From Chenopodium formosanum (taxonomy: Eukaryota; Streptophyta; Magnoliopsida; Caryophyllales; Amaranthaceae), in assembly GCA_024500155.1 (NCBI GenBank), contig CM044859.1, forward strand, positions 42,268,003-42,332,002: a stretch of DNA of 64,000 bases, given 5' to 3'. Numbering within the stretch: the stretch's first letter is position 1; every line of letters begins with the position of its first letter. Made by a program: the position numbers and the translations under genes. Positions 1 through 11,590 of this stretch are shown here, in pieces. Below the pieces are notes generated by a model. The model did no database searches. It saw only the letters and a program-made list of their open reading frames with translations, and was not told the origin of the DNA.

Positions 1-1469
1 AATAGTTTTGTTGTGTAAATTTTTTGAATCATAGGAAAAAACATATGCATGCATAATTTTTGGTATGATCATCCAAATATAATTAAGAACAATATTATCT
101 GAAATTGATACAATAAAGCCAAACTGCATACAATAATAAATACTCGTTAAAATTACTATTAAAGTTGAACTCTCCTATCAACAATGTACTGCGTAAAGTG
201 TACACATTATTAAGTAACAAAAAAAATACATATCTCTAGGCCAGGGTAGCACACTAGCTAGTTATAATTGTCAAAAAAACAACAAAAATAGAAAATAAAA
301 ATATATTAAGCGAAATAAATCAATTTAACAAATTGATATTCACGTAGACTGAAAACAAAACCATCAACCTTCTTAATTACCTTGGAGCTTCATATTACTT
401 AGAAGAAAAACCAGAGGCCTTGAATTTTTCAAGGAAGTTTTTATCAAAATTCTTAACTATCGTGCGTAGGGCTCAAATAATTAGTCCAATCTCCAACTTC
501 CCCTTTTCTAAACAAAGCTTTGTTCTAAAAAAACCCCATAATAACTACCATTCTTATTCACATCCATTTCCTTCAAACTTTCAAGGCTGCAAAGTTTGAT
601 TATATATTTGTTTTCCTCCTCCTCCGAAAACGGGTAACCCACAAACTATTATATCTCTGTTTTCCTCCTCCTCCAAAAACGGGCATAATTACAGTATAAT
701 TTTCCAAAATATTAACTGCAAAACTCAAGTTGCAAAACTAATCATGAACTCTAAAAGGCATTCCCAAATTTCTATACAAATCAATAATTCAAAGGAAATC
801 CACAAATCGCTATATTATCAATCAAATCGAAGAAGCATCGAAAAATAACCTTTGGAGTTATAAAACTGATTCTCAATGTCAACTGCTCGTCTTCATCATC
901 GTTGGAATACTCAAATCTGTAATCTTCCATATCCGCATCTATTACTATATTAAAATAAAACGAAATTGATTAAGCAAATGGAAAGCGCCATTAAAACAAT
1001 AACCAAAATACAACAGAAAGCGACGAAATTGAAAGCGAAAATCCTACCGGAAACCATGGTAGCGCAGATAATCGAGGCTCAAAGCGTCTGGAAAAACCCT
1101 TGAGAAATTTGAATTTAAAATTGTCAAATTAGGGTTTATGGGAAGTGAAAGAATTGTTCGGAAAAACCCTTTAGAAATTTGTTGTGTGATGTTGAAGAAG
1201 CTAGAGTTAGCGAAAAATGGGAAAAAACCTTGATATAAATCTGCTAAAGTTAATCTCAAATTCGAACAAACCAAAACAATATTGAATTCAGCGAGATACA
1301 GCGAAGGAGAAGGAGGAGCAGTGAAGGCAGAGAAGGAGTTTCACCTCGAACAGCTCATTGGAGCGAACGTGCAAAAAGTTTGAGTTTGTTTTTTTTTATT
1401 TTCTAGCAAATTTACCGGCAGAAACTTAATATTTGTTGCTTCAAAAAAAATAAATAAAATTTATTATTT

Positions 1470-1925
1470 GACTTATTATTTGTAATTGACGTTTGTAAGT
1501 TAGTTACAAACTTTTTGGTCTAATTTTCTTTGACTTATTATTAGTAACTGGCGTTTGTAAGCTAGTTACAAACGCTTTGGTCAAATTTTATTTGACTTAA
1601 TATTTGTAACTGGCGTTTATAAGCTAGTTACACACACTTCGGTCAAATTTTCTTTTACTTAATATTTGTAACTGGCGTTTGTAAGCTAATTACAAGTTTT
1701 TTTAGTCAATGTTTTTTTGACTTAATATTTGTAACTGACATTTATTTAGTCAGTTACTAATAAAACTTCAAACAATGATAAAACACATATTAGTAACTGA
1801 CATTTATTACGCTGGTTACTAATGTCATGAAATTTGTAACTGGCATTATCTTAGTCGGTTATAATTAATGATTTCGTAACTAGCATAACATAGGTCAGTT
1901 ACTAATAGGGCGCTACAAATAACAT
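1470..1925. repeat. CACTA subterminal repeat array
   Basis: About six degenerate units, each near 75 bases, contain GTAACTGGCG, then TTTGTAAG, then CTAGTTAC. The unit is a dyad: GTAACT at one side and AGTTAC at the other. Later units (1740-1920) keep the GTAAC/GTTAC pair with diverged centres. In En/Spm-type elements such repeats near the ends are transposase-binding sites; that role here is inferred. Confidence 0.65.
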
Positions 1926-1939
1926 TTTTTCTACTAGTG
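1925..1939 (-). repeat. CACTA terminal inverted repeat
   Basis: Read on the minus strand the terminus is CACTAGTAGAAAAAA. The expected 3-base target duplication would be 1940-1942 (CTT), but the partner end is outside the window so it cannot be verified. Confidence 0.6.
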
Positions 1940-2127
1940 CTTGTTGGTGAGAATTCCTATTCCCAAAATTCCTTGGACCATCAAATCTTTGTGTTACATT
2001 AAGTGATACATAAAACCAAAGTGTTACATAGATTTTACCTATACATTAAATAACTTTATAACTTTGAAAGTGTTAACCTTTGGTGTTACCTAATGTCACT
2101 TTTATAGTACTGCATCTAACCTCTCTT

Positions 2128-2619
2128 GTGAGCTTGCCACTTGTTGATTTATTAGTATCTTGATTATTAATTTTATTTTTGATTTTAAATAAAATGAAAA
2201 AATCAAATCTCCCACATTGGTGGGTGAGATTTTCTAACCCTCGCATTTCCCTATAAATACCCAACTTGGGGTATTGAGAAAAGCACCTGACTAAGTGTTG
2301 AAAAAGGCATCACCATAGTGAAAACCTTTGAACACAACTAATTACTCGGGTTTAGATCGGGCTTAGCTAACTCCTAAGCAATAAACCAATTTCAGTGCTC
2401 GCGTTGCGGGTGGAATTCGTTGGAGGTCCTCGTGTGAGCGGGGCTAACAACTTTCGAAGTAAGAGCTCAATTAAGTGAGCGAAGCACGCTACAAAGGTAT
2501 CAATCTCTTGCTTAGTCTTGTGTTTATGTTAATTATGCACTATGGTTATAATTATTATGAGTTATGTTTTATTTCAGGTTTCTTTCCGCGGTGGGTCGAA
2601 CTCACCGAAACCCAACATC
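2128..2619 (+). mobile_element. Truncated copia-B family LTR (plus orientation)
   Basis: The stretch matches the downstream part of the LTRs at 14298-15547, 29670-31050 and 48578-49958: the CTTGTTGATTTATTA block, the CCCACATTGGTGGG block, a TATAAATA box at 2252-2259, and the closing CTCACCGAAACCCAACA. The upstream half beginning TGAAAGG is missing. The right edge cuts into the copia-A pol frame, so this LTR was inserted there. No primer-binding site follows, so it is a solo, 3' or truncated LTR. The 188 bases to its left (1940-2127) hold nothing I can identify. Confidence 0.7.
2252..2259 (+). promoter_or_regulatory. TATA box of the copia-B family LTR
   Basis: TATAAATA in CCCTATAAATACCC. It sits at the same place as in the other copies of this LTR in the window. 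Confidence 0.6.
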
Positions 2620-3667
2620 CCCTAAACTATTGCACCTCGCTAGAGTTGTCCCTGAAAGAAGGTCCTTCACAGAAAAACCAAGAGGGTCAAACTCAATAGA
2701 CACAGAATTATCACAAGAAATTTTTTTTAACAAATATTAAATTCTTAATAATGTTAGAAACATAAAGGACATTCTTTAGTTGGAAAGGTAGGTTAGGTGA
2801 AGGGGTGGTAGAATTCCCATTACCCGAAATCAGAATACGTTTGGCATCACTAACAACAATATATTGAGCAATGTTCAAATTAAACAGTTTAACAATATTA
2901 CTCGAATCACGAGTCTTGTGAGAAGTGGCCCCCGTGTCCAGGTACCGTTTGTTGTCTAGGGCATGTAAATTCATGGAATTATATGCTTGCCCCAAATCCA
3001 TAGGTGACATGAGTGGAGCGTATCCCTGTTAACTCTGATTTGCATAGTAGGCTTGCAATGGTGGTCGACATAAAACCGAAGGAGTAGTAGTCCCTCGTTG
3101 CTGCTGTTGCTGGGTAGTATGAAACGGGAAAGGTGGTGAGCTGCACAACCTGGGCTGCTGCTGCTAGTGTTGTTGAGCTCCTTACTAAGGGGCTTGTTGC
3201 CACTGTAGGGCCTGCCACTACTATGGCATTAGCACTTTGTTGCTGCTGTTGATTATTGTTGTTGTTGCCACGCCCTTTACCCCGACCTTTGGACTTAGTG
3301 TTCTTCCCACGACCTTGCCCATGACCACCACCGCCGGTACCTCCACAATGATCACTTGCCACCGGCTTCTAGTTATTCGGAGTTGCAGACTAAGCTTGAG
3401 GGGATTAGGCCACAAAGGCTTGTTGGCCTATTTCCTCTTGCTTCTTTTGCTGAGTTCTTCGAGGAGAAACATAGAGCGCGCCTCATTGAAGCTTGGAGTA
3501 GGGTCTGATTTATATATGATGGCTGCCACAATGTCATATTCACCCTTGGTGAGAACCCGCAATGAGTTGCATAACCATCTTTCGATCGGAGACTGGATAA
3601 TTAATGTTAGCGAGTTGATCCACAATGACCTTTATTTGCTTACAATAATCAGGCATATTAGCATAGT
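2620..3667 (-). pseudogene. Copia-A gag C-terminus and protease (broken)
   Basis: On the minus strand from 3667 downward lie: the end of the gag helical domain (TKGEYDIVAAIIYKS, then SFNEARSM), a Gly/Arg/Asn/Gln-rich linker (about 3360-3150, with GRGKGRGN and a poly-Q run), and an aspartic protease start (YLDTGATSH near 2950) followed by the conserved copia segment KNVLYVSNI. It is degenerate: several stops, at least one frameshift near 2725 and changes of frame in the linker. The frame is cut off at 2620 by the LTR of another element. The upstream half of gag lies 8.8 kb away at 12432-12855; the Tat-A element separates the two. Role in the live ancestor: structural protein and polyprotein processing. 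Confidence 0.8.
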
Positions 3668-5321
3668 TGTAGACACCTACTTTAGGCCTCTTGTCGTGAA
3701 AGGAAGTGCGATAATGTTATAAAAACATGTTCTTCATGCTAGATTAAATTTGAAGTGTTTATATGCATTATTAAGTAAGTTAAAACCCATATTTGAGACC
3801 AATCTATATTAGATCCTTGTCCGATTACTAATTTGTCCTAAAACGTGCTCATACATGTTTAAATTTGATTAATAATGGACCTAAATGCGATAAATGCAGG
3901 GATTCGATCCAATGGATCTTACACTGTTGAAAACCAATCCAAATAGATACACCAACCATCATAGTTCCATGCATGGACTATATAGATGGATAGTCCTTTC
4001 ATAGATATTTCCAACGATATATTAAAAGCCTTATTTTAAGCTAAAACGATGAAGTTATGATTAAAACACTAAATCGGGCCCTAAAACCGACACTCTTGCA
4101 CTCCAACGGCTATATCTTTTGATCCAAAAAAGATTTTAACCTAATCCAATTATATCTCACACGCCTTAATTTGAGTTTGAATCAAAAGTTATGGAAGATT
4201 TAAAAACGCATTTTTGTATAAGGCCAACCGCATCCAGTGCAATTCAGTGCCTTACGCGCGCCTGGCCCGTGCAAGTCATTTAGATGCACGACACCCAGTA
4301 CGACTTAGCGAGTTGCGCACGCTACCTAACACCGCGGCTCTAAAACCCGAAACCTAGATTTCTATGCCTATAGGTAGGAGTCTTCGCTTAGCCTAATGAT
4401 AGGAAAAAACAAATCAGAATTTGAACCCTAGCATTCTCAAAACCTTAATGTTTCAAGTTCTCTTAGTATCATACTACTTTTCTCCTCTCTTCCCAAATAC
4501 TTTCCAACCCTAATTGAATCCACTGAAACCTTGGAGGTACAAAGAAGAAAGAAAGTCCATAAACACATTAAACGGAGATTTAACATAAAAGAAGATCGGT
4601 TAGTTTCCTAAGAACTTTGATAATTCACTTTTCTTTTATTGTTTAAATAACTCTAATTGAATAAATAGTGTTGTTTGATACTTTAAAAAAACTTTTAAAA
4701 AATTTAATTCATATAGTATTCTTCTGTTCAACACTAGAGTTTGAATAATTAATTGATTGTTTTATCACCTAAGTGAAGGAAAAAATTGTTTATTTCTTGT
4801 TCTTTTCACGAATTTGAATAACAAAAGAATAACGACTTTTGCAATGTAATTCCTACGTGACTAATGCTTGTAAATAAAATCAACTGACTTAGTGTTTTAG
4901 GAGACATGTTGCATATATTGTTTGGTGATGAAATTGTTAAAAAGGCAGAGCTAGTAGAGGCCGCACTATGGCTAGAATAACGATTCCTCCCTAAAAGGAA
5001 TGTTATTTTGGTACCCTCGCTCTCGAACTCATTTCTGGTACACGTAGATCATTTTAGGCATGAGTAAACTTATGATTTGTGCTAAATATCCCTTGAACTC
5101 TACTTCAGAGAAAGGCATGAACGAGGCTTATGAGTTATCCAAAAACTTATTGGCGACTCCTACTTGTTTCTTAAAAAAAAAAAAAGCATAATGATAAGAT
5201 CAATTCTAATTCAGGGTCCCCCAAAAAGTCAAGAAAACCCTAACAGGTGTAAATTACTAGGCTTTTAAAGGGCATCGACATTTAAGGAGAAGGATCCCCT
5301 ACGTGGGAACACCCTCTTTAC
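3668..5321 (+). repeat. 5' LTR of Tat-A
   Basis: About 1,654 bases from TGTAGACACC to CTCTTTACG. The second half (from about 4466) aligns with 11591-12426. The same family appears in minus orientation at 10571-11590 and 27090-28185. The zone 4215-4330 is GC-rich with GCGCAAC-type dyad relics. A degraded TATA-like CTATAGGTAG is at about 4369. Confidence 0.72.
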
Positions 5322-5323
5322 GG

Positions 5324-5342
5324 TGGCGACTCCGCTAGGGAC
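5324..5342 (+). other. Primer-binding site of Tat-A
   Basis: TGGCGACTCCGCTAGGGAC follows the LTR end by two bases. It is almost the same as the Tat-B site at 36382-36401. Sites of this form are found in Tat/Ogre-lineage elements and are usually assigned to a tRNA 3' end; I recall tRNA-Arg but cannot check it here. Confidence 0.65.
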
Positions 5343-5918
5343 TTAGAGGTTACAACATTAGTTCTGAGTTATGGGTCAAGGTTTCCAACACTAGGTTACC
5401 TATGGGTTGTAATGAGAACTAACTTGGATAATCTCTAGTAAGAGAGGAAGACTTGAACGCATAATATCTTCATTTTTCACAAAAGTAAAAGCCAAACATG
5501 CAACATTGCATTATGCATAATCATAGTACACTTTAACCATTGCGAATTGGCTCATTGACTAGGGGTTTCCAACACTAGGCTTCTATCTCGAAATCAATAA
5601 CAATCATCTCGCCCATATTGCCAACAAAATGTTGGGAGGGCTATGTCATGGGTCAACACATTGAGTGATTGATTCATGCATCGTCCCTTAAGATATGGTA
5701 CGTTAGGACAACCAAACCTTGACCTTAGAATAGCATTGTAAGCTTTGACGGTCCTTTTTATGTGGTTAGGTGACTACAAGAATATGTGCTTATTATATGC
5801 TTCGTGTCTAATCTAATTAATTCCCACTTGTCACTTACAGATATTAAAAAAAATTGTAAAACCATTGTGGCTTGACACAAAAAAAAAAAAAATAAAAAAA
5901 ATTAAAAAAAAGTCAAAA
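5343..5918 (+). other. Tat-A leader, non-coding
   Basis: Leader between the primer-binding site and the tandem duplication. It holds two A-rich runs (5460-5500 and 5845-5915). No gag-like frame is visible. Confidence 0.4.
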
Positions 5919-6560
5919 TACCAAGTGGCACGCACAACTTTTTAAGTTGTGCATGCCCTCCAAGCGCAAGTTTAAAAGTTTCGCGCAGCACCTCTACGCA
6001 ACTCTCTGTCTTGTGCGTGCCCACTGTTCAAAGTTGACTTTGACTCGTTACGAGCAATGTCATATAGAGAAATCGATATTACTGCTTCAAGGTTAATCGT
6101 AAAGTAGGTGCTAAAAATATCTCTTTGGCTAGCGACGTTGTCTAACTTAGTTACTTTTATTTTGATCGCCTTTTTTCAAAAAAATCCAAAAACATTTATT
6201 TTATCGTTCATGTTGCATTTTTGCAAATAAGAAATGTCGAACGTACCAGGTGGCACGCACAACAATTTAAGTTGCGCGAGCCCTACAAGCGCAAGTTTAG
6301 AAGTTGCGTGTGGCTCCTCCGCGCAACTCTGTGTCTTGCGCGCTCCCACTATTTAATGTTGAATTTCACTCACTACGAGCAATGTCATTCGGAGAAAACG
6401 GTATTACCGCTTTAAGAATAATCGTTAAGCAGGTGCTAAAATATCTCTTTAGCTAACAATGTTGTCTAACTTAGTTACTTTTATTTTGATTGCCTTTTTT
6501 CTAAAAAACCAAAAACATGTTTTTTATCGTTCATTTTGCGTTTTTGCACAAAAAAAAAAA
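5919..6560 (+). repeat. About 325-bp tandem duplication with dyad-rich heads
   Basis: Two copies start at about 5919 and 6244; a decayed third head starts near 6586. Each begins GTGGCACGCACAAC and ends in an A-rich run. The head of copy 1 holds a near-perfect hairpin, GCACAACTT-TTT-AAGTTGTGC. Copy 2 has the same arms with a few changes and a different loop. Further GCGCAAG and GCGCAAC half-sites follow in both. The arms resemble those in the Tat-A-family LTRs at 11080-11340 and 27650-27940. Confidence 0.7.
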
Positions 6561-7439
6561 ATAAAAAAAAAATAAAAAAAAATCTCATGTGGCATCTGCT
6601 ACTCTTGAAGTTGCATATTCCAGCTTAGCGTAAGATGGAAAATTACGGGCGATAATATTTTTGAGTATGAAGATTTGTTTACGTACTTTATAATTGCACT
6701 AATGACATTACTTTTTTTGAGGTTTGTCATTAGAAGTTCGCATCCCTTAATAGGAAGTCATCAATATGTTTATTCTTAAATGTGCCTAATTTCGTGTTCA
6801 TTAATTGTTTTTTAGTTGTAATTGATCAACCTTGATTTAAGAGTATAATTTATTTACCTCTTCTATGGTTTAAAAAAAATCCCGAGAACCTTACTAGGGA
6901 TGATTGCCTCACGGGAAAAAAAAATAGAGAAATAGAACGAAAGAAAAAAAATGGATAAAATAGTCTTAAAAAAAAAGGGAGTCGATACAAGAAAAATTAT
7001 TATGCTAAAAAAAATGAAGATAATGAATGATAAAACCGAGAAACTGATTTAATTATTTCTTGGATTTTACATTCGAAGACCATCATTCTTTTTAAGCAAA
7101 TAGTAATATATTATCCTGTAAAGATGAGAAATATGAGAATGATAATAAAAAAAAAACCGATATAGATCTCTATTGTAATCTAAATGATTAACAAATACCA
7201 TAGAATATTTGATCATTTTAAGGAGTGTGTTTGGGTCGATTAATATTTCTAAAATTTGATGAGCATTTTCAATCTAACTTTCTTGTCTTTCTCTTCTACC
7301 TTTTTCGAGAACAATTCAGTTAAGTAAAATCCTTAGATGATTACCTTGTTGAAGTTAACACAAGTCACGAGATTCCATTAATGATTGTTCGTGAATTTTT
7401 TTACATTCTTCGTGATACACATTACTAGGTCATATTCCA
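6561..7439. other. AT-rich Tat-A interior, nothing recognised
   Basis: The stretch is rich in A-runs and has no open frame above about 40 codons, no clear repeat beyond the third duplicate head at 6586-6640, and no domain I recognise. Confidence 0.4.
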
Positions 7440-8980
7440 CATTCGCATATGACGAAGCGGTGGAACTAGGTCGTTAAAACTAATCCTCCCTCGGTCAAAC
7501 TAAATTTATAAACACTTAACCAACCTAAATGCTAGTATAGAGGCAAGCCAAGGGTCAAACCCTAAGGAACGGTAATGTTCAAACGCTCTCAATTATGCAC
7601 CTAAGCTAGGTCGAAGACAAAGATAAAGAAAGAACACTAACCAATTACCAAAAAAAGAAACCAAACAAATAAAGCACTAGGAACGGGGATCAACAAGTAA
7701 TCACTACAATTGTAGCAACTCGGAAATACATGCATGTCAATGGCTGTGAAGACTAAGGGCAAGCTCAATCGAAACAGTCAACAAGCTATCTCCTAGTGGT
7801 CAAACTAGCGCCAAATACGAGAGACTCTAACTAGAAGCATCACTAATCAAGCTCAATCGACAATTGCAATTCCTAAATCAATGGTCCGTATCATTAGAAA
7901 CTACAATGAAATCTAGCATAATTCTCAAGGCCTATCAAATTACATACATGAAAACTTCAATTAATCGATTTAATCTCAACATTAATCTACAAAATCTCCA
8001 AATTAAGCACAATCAACCAATCATCTAAGTTTTACCCAATCCCTAGCAAACAACTACTCTAACATAATCATCTAATCAACAAACAATTAAGGAAATCAAG
8101 AATCAACAAAATATCAAGAACAACTACACTAATCAGGCATCAAACATCAAAATCAATCCAAACAAACAAGAATATTAAACTAAGCAATAAAATGAGATAG
8201 TGTTAGAAATGCCCATTGATAAAGAGAAGATCTTCAACACAATTGTCTCCATTGAATCTTCAATCTCTCAGTCACCATTGAAATTCCTCACTTTCTATCT
8301 CTAAAATCTACACCTAAACTAACCCTAATACTAGAGAGAGAAGCTCTCAACTAAGCTAAAATTATGATCTAAAATTGTAAATTCCGTCCTTACAAAATCG
8401 GGTTACAAAGAAAAAATCGAGCAAGCAAATAACAAAGGGAGTGCGCCCGCACGTGAAAGGAGACACCCCCGGCTAGCAGGTGGCGCACCCGCGTTGGCTG
8501 GTGGCGCGCCCTCGCCCGCGCTTTACTAGGTTTTCGGCTCTTCTAGTAGTTTGGTGGATTCGCTAAGGTCTTCGAATGAACGCGTAATATGATGATGATG
8601 AACACTAAGAGTGGAAGTCCCAAAAAGAACTTGACAGTGGGTTCAACACCCATCTTCATGAGAGCACGACTTGAGAGCACAAGAGCTAGAACTTTGAGAA
8701 TCCACTTCCTTGCATCTTGAGCTTTCCAATTGCCATGAGCTTGCTCCAAAAGCATCTTCTACATTAGTAAATTACCAATATCAAGACCTGGACCTCGTAC
8801 AATACCTACAACCATAAAAATAGAGCAAATAAAGGAGAAAAGAGTAGAAAAACCAACAAAATTCCTAAATGCTACAAAATAAGAGAGGAAAGGTAAAACC
8901 AAGACTAAACGCATAAAACTAGGCATTTATTGAGCATGAAAGCTATGAAAAGAGGAAGAAAACTACCTAAATGCTCATCA
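7440..8980 (-). mobile_element. Gypsy-type LTR, minus orientation
   Basis: Read on the minus strand the LTR starts TGATGAGCATTTAGG at 8980 (or at TGTCATAAATGG, 8998). It resembles the start of the plus-strand LTR at 56628 (TGATGAGTGATATT). Its far end (about 7480-7560) carries a block related to 59041-59120 just before that LTR's end (ggttc-aacccctatgcttgcct style). Upstream on the minus strand is a purine tract. The zone 8430-8530 is GC-rich (GTGGCGC repeats). The left border is uncertain. A 70-codon frame inside it looks fortuitous. Confidence 0.5.
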
Positions 8981-10570
8981 AACGGGTGCCATTTATGACA
9001 CCAATCAAATACCCCCAAGTTTACCTTTTGTTCGTCCTCGAGAAAAACAAAACAAAGGGAGAAGTGATGAGCTTATTCAAACAAACAGAAAGAAGAGAAA
9101 AGACGAGAATATAGACTAACTCACTTTTGTAGGAATCACAGTCAATTTTAGCAACTTAATACAAGCCATTTAAACACCTAGATCGCCCTAGAGGACGAGT
9201 GATGCTCTCGTCAAGGTTTCCTAAGAGATTAACCTATAACTCTCGTAATAATACAAATAAAGCAAAGCATGAAAAAGAAACTAAAATACAAGAAAAGCAA
9301 ACAAATGTTCATGAAAGGACTTTTCCAAATGTACAAGCACAAGTGAATTCCAATCTTTCTAAACAAGTAAGGGAGTGCACGTTTTAAGATATCTAAGGTT
9401 GATTAAAACATAGGACATGCTAAGCATAGAGAACTAAAGAAACATAATTCACTTTCATCTCAAAACATTTTTGCACATTCTCCAAATTAGCTTCAAATAT
9501 ACTTTTAGTGAGCGTCTCTGTAGTTCCTCAAAGGAACCGGAAAAACAAATAGATTTCTGGTTTCTCGACATCTTAACTTTGCATCACCTTTCCTTAGGCT
9601 TTACCTCGTAATGCCCTCCCCCGATATGTGACTCAACCTGGACAAAAAGGCTTTCCCAAAGGTCGTAACGTAAGGGAAAAAGGGTGAAGGTAAGCTTAAA
9701 ATTTAGAATTTGGTGGTACACCTAAGTTGTGAAGGAAAGATTGGCCAAATCTCAACACCAAAATAAAGTAGTCACAAAAAAAAAAAAAAAACTAACTAAC
9801 ACCCCCAAGCTTATTCAAAGCTATAATCACAATCATATATACAAAAAGCGTAAGACGCTTCACCCCAAGCTTGAATAAAACATTGTCCTCAATGCTTAAA
9901 ATAGGGCGAAACATTTACATCAAAATGTTTTTGAATTTTTTCTTTTTTCACTTTTTTCAATTTTCGCAAAAGCTTTTGAATTAGCTTTGCTTTTTCTCAT
10001 TGTTTCAATTTTGAAATTTTTTTCACTTTATTCATTGTCCTTGCCTATTTTAACTATGAACGACTTTTTCAATTTTGCATTTGAATGTCCTTGCCTTTTT
10101 TAACTTTGGACGGCTTTTTCATTTATTCACTTGCCATTATTCACAAAATATACAATTCACAAGCTTGCTTACAAATAAGACCAATATCAAAACTCGTATA
10201 CCACAATCTCCAATAGCATGACCATTTGCTTTAAAAAAAATAAAAATGGAAAAAAAAGAAACAAAAGGCTTAAAGTTTTAAAGATGTGGATTGAAAAGAA
10301 GGGAAAAGGCTCAAATGGTTAGTAAGTTGGCAAATGTAAACCCAATTGAACTAAAAATAAAGAATATTATCCTAGAAAAGAAAAATACCACCCCGAAAAG
10401 ATGCCTTTGTCCTCCATAGATGGTTCAGTCTCGTGTTTGAGAGTTATGAGTCAAGATTCAAGATTAGGTCCACAATAGTCAAGGATCCATGTCGCTCATG
10501 CATGATAAGTAGAAGGGTGTCCTACGCTTGGGTTCAAATTCTTATTTTTTCACGTAGGAATTAATTCACA
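8981..10570 (-). mobile_element. 3' interior remnant of a minus-strand gypsy element
   Basis: This is the interior adjoining the LTR at 7440-8980. A polypurine tract reads AACTTGGGGGTATTTG on the minus strand at about 9010-9025. No pol domain can be read. The stretch has a tract related to sequence commonly seen before the 3' LTR (9590-9680), poly-A runs (9777-9790) and a T-rich segment (9925-10130). It ends where the inverted Tat-A LTR begins. Confidence 0.4.
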
Positions 10571-11590
10571 ATTTTATTTACGCGCATTAATTCACGTAGG
10601 AATTACATTGCAAAGTCGTTATTCTTTATTTAATCAAATTCGTGAATAGGACAAGAAATAAACAATATTCGCCTTGGCTTAGGTGATCAACCAACAATTA
10701 ATTATTCAATTCTAATCTTATTTAACGCAAGATACTATGTGGAATTGATTAATTAAACCTTTTAAAGTGATCAAGCAACACTAATTAACTAATTAAAGTT
10801 CTTTTAAACAAGAAAATAAGAGTGATTTATCTAAGTGCTCGGGAATATACCACTTCTGTTTGCTAGATCTCCGTTTAGAACACTTATGGACTCCTTGTTT
10901 GGAACCTTCACTGTAGTATCAAAATATCAAAGGGGTGAGTGTTTAGGACAAGAGGGTTTAGGTAGCCCAAGCTCACAAGTTTTTCGCCAAATTTTAGGGT
11001 TAATTTCTGTCTGTTTAAGCCTCGAATTAAGCCTCTATTTATAGGGAATAGGTATATTTAGGGTTTTGAACATTCTGCCGTAGCAGGTGTCACGCGCAAA
11101 TGGATAAGTTGTGCGTGGCCACCCAGCGCAAGTGATTGAGCTGCGTTGCTATAGGCAGCGCAACTAATTGTCTTATGCGCGACTACATAGAAAGATTCAA
11201 TTTTTCTGTTTTTTGAAATTCTAAATCTTTCACGAGCGTAACTCTGGCAGTTGCGCTGAGTGTCACGTCCAAATGAACTAGTTACGAGTGCAAGCCTAGC
11301 GCAACTCCTTGAGATGCGCGGGATATTTTCTATGGCAGCGCTTATTTTAACCTAAGCGCTCCTAAATCAGTCATTATTGGATTTTTAGCACGGGTTTAAG
11401 CCTAATTATGATCAGATTTAATTAAATAGACTTTTTTTGGATTTGTTTCTTGGTTTGGGCTAGTCTTTTGTGTTTTGTGGTTTAACCAGTTATCCATAAG
11501 CATTCTTCACTTTGATCCAACTTGAAGATGGTTTTATTTATCGTCATTGCATTTCCTGTCGGGCTAGGAGGCCAAAAGTAGGTGTCTACA
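10571..11590 (-). mobile_element. Inverted, truncated Tat-A family LTR
   Basis: The minus strand from 11590 reads TGTAGACACCTACTTTTGG and continues like the LTR at 28185-27090. It has a minus-strand TATAAATA at 11044-11037 and GCGCAA-type dyads at 11080-11340. It is cut off near 10571, so the end of the LTR is missing. No purine tract lies beside it at 11591, so it is not preceded by its own interior there. It abuts a plus-strand fragment of the same LTR family. Confidence 0.65.

Larger units (their letters stand above)
1..1939. mobile_element. Right end of a CACTA (En/Spm-type) DNA transposon
   Basis: The stretch ends at 1939 with the inverse of CACTAGTAG followed by an A-rich run, the usual terminus of plant CACTA elements. 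The 450 bases inside it hold tandem subterminal repeats, also typical of the superfamily. The left terminus lies outside the window. The interior (1-1460) is AT-rich with no long open frame. One short acidic reading frame on the minus strand (930-850, begins MEDYRFEY) ends at AAG/GTTATT, which could be a 5' splice site, but this is too weak to call an exon. No transposase domain is visible. Which strand is coding is unknown. Confidence 0.62.

Noticed and set aside
3237..3722. 161-codon plus frame
   Set aside because: Shadow of the copia-A gag-protease on the opposite strand, driven by poly-Gln/Asn codons.
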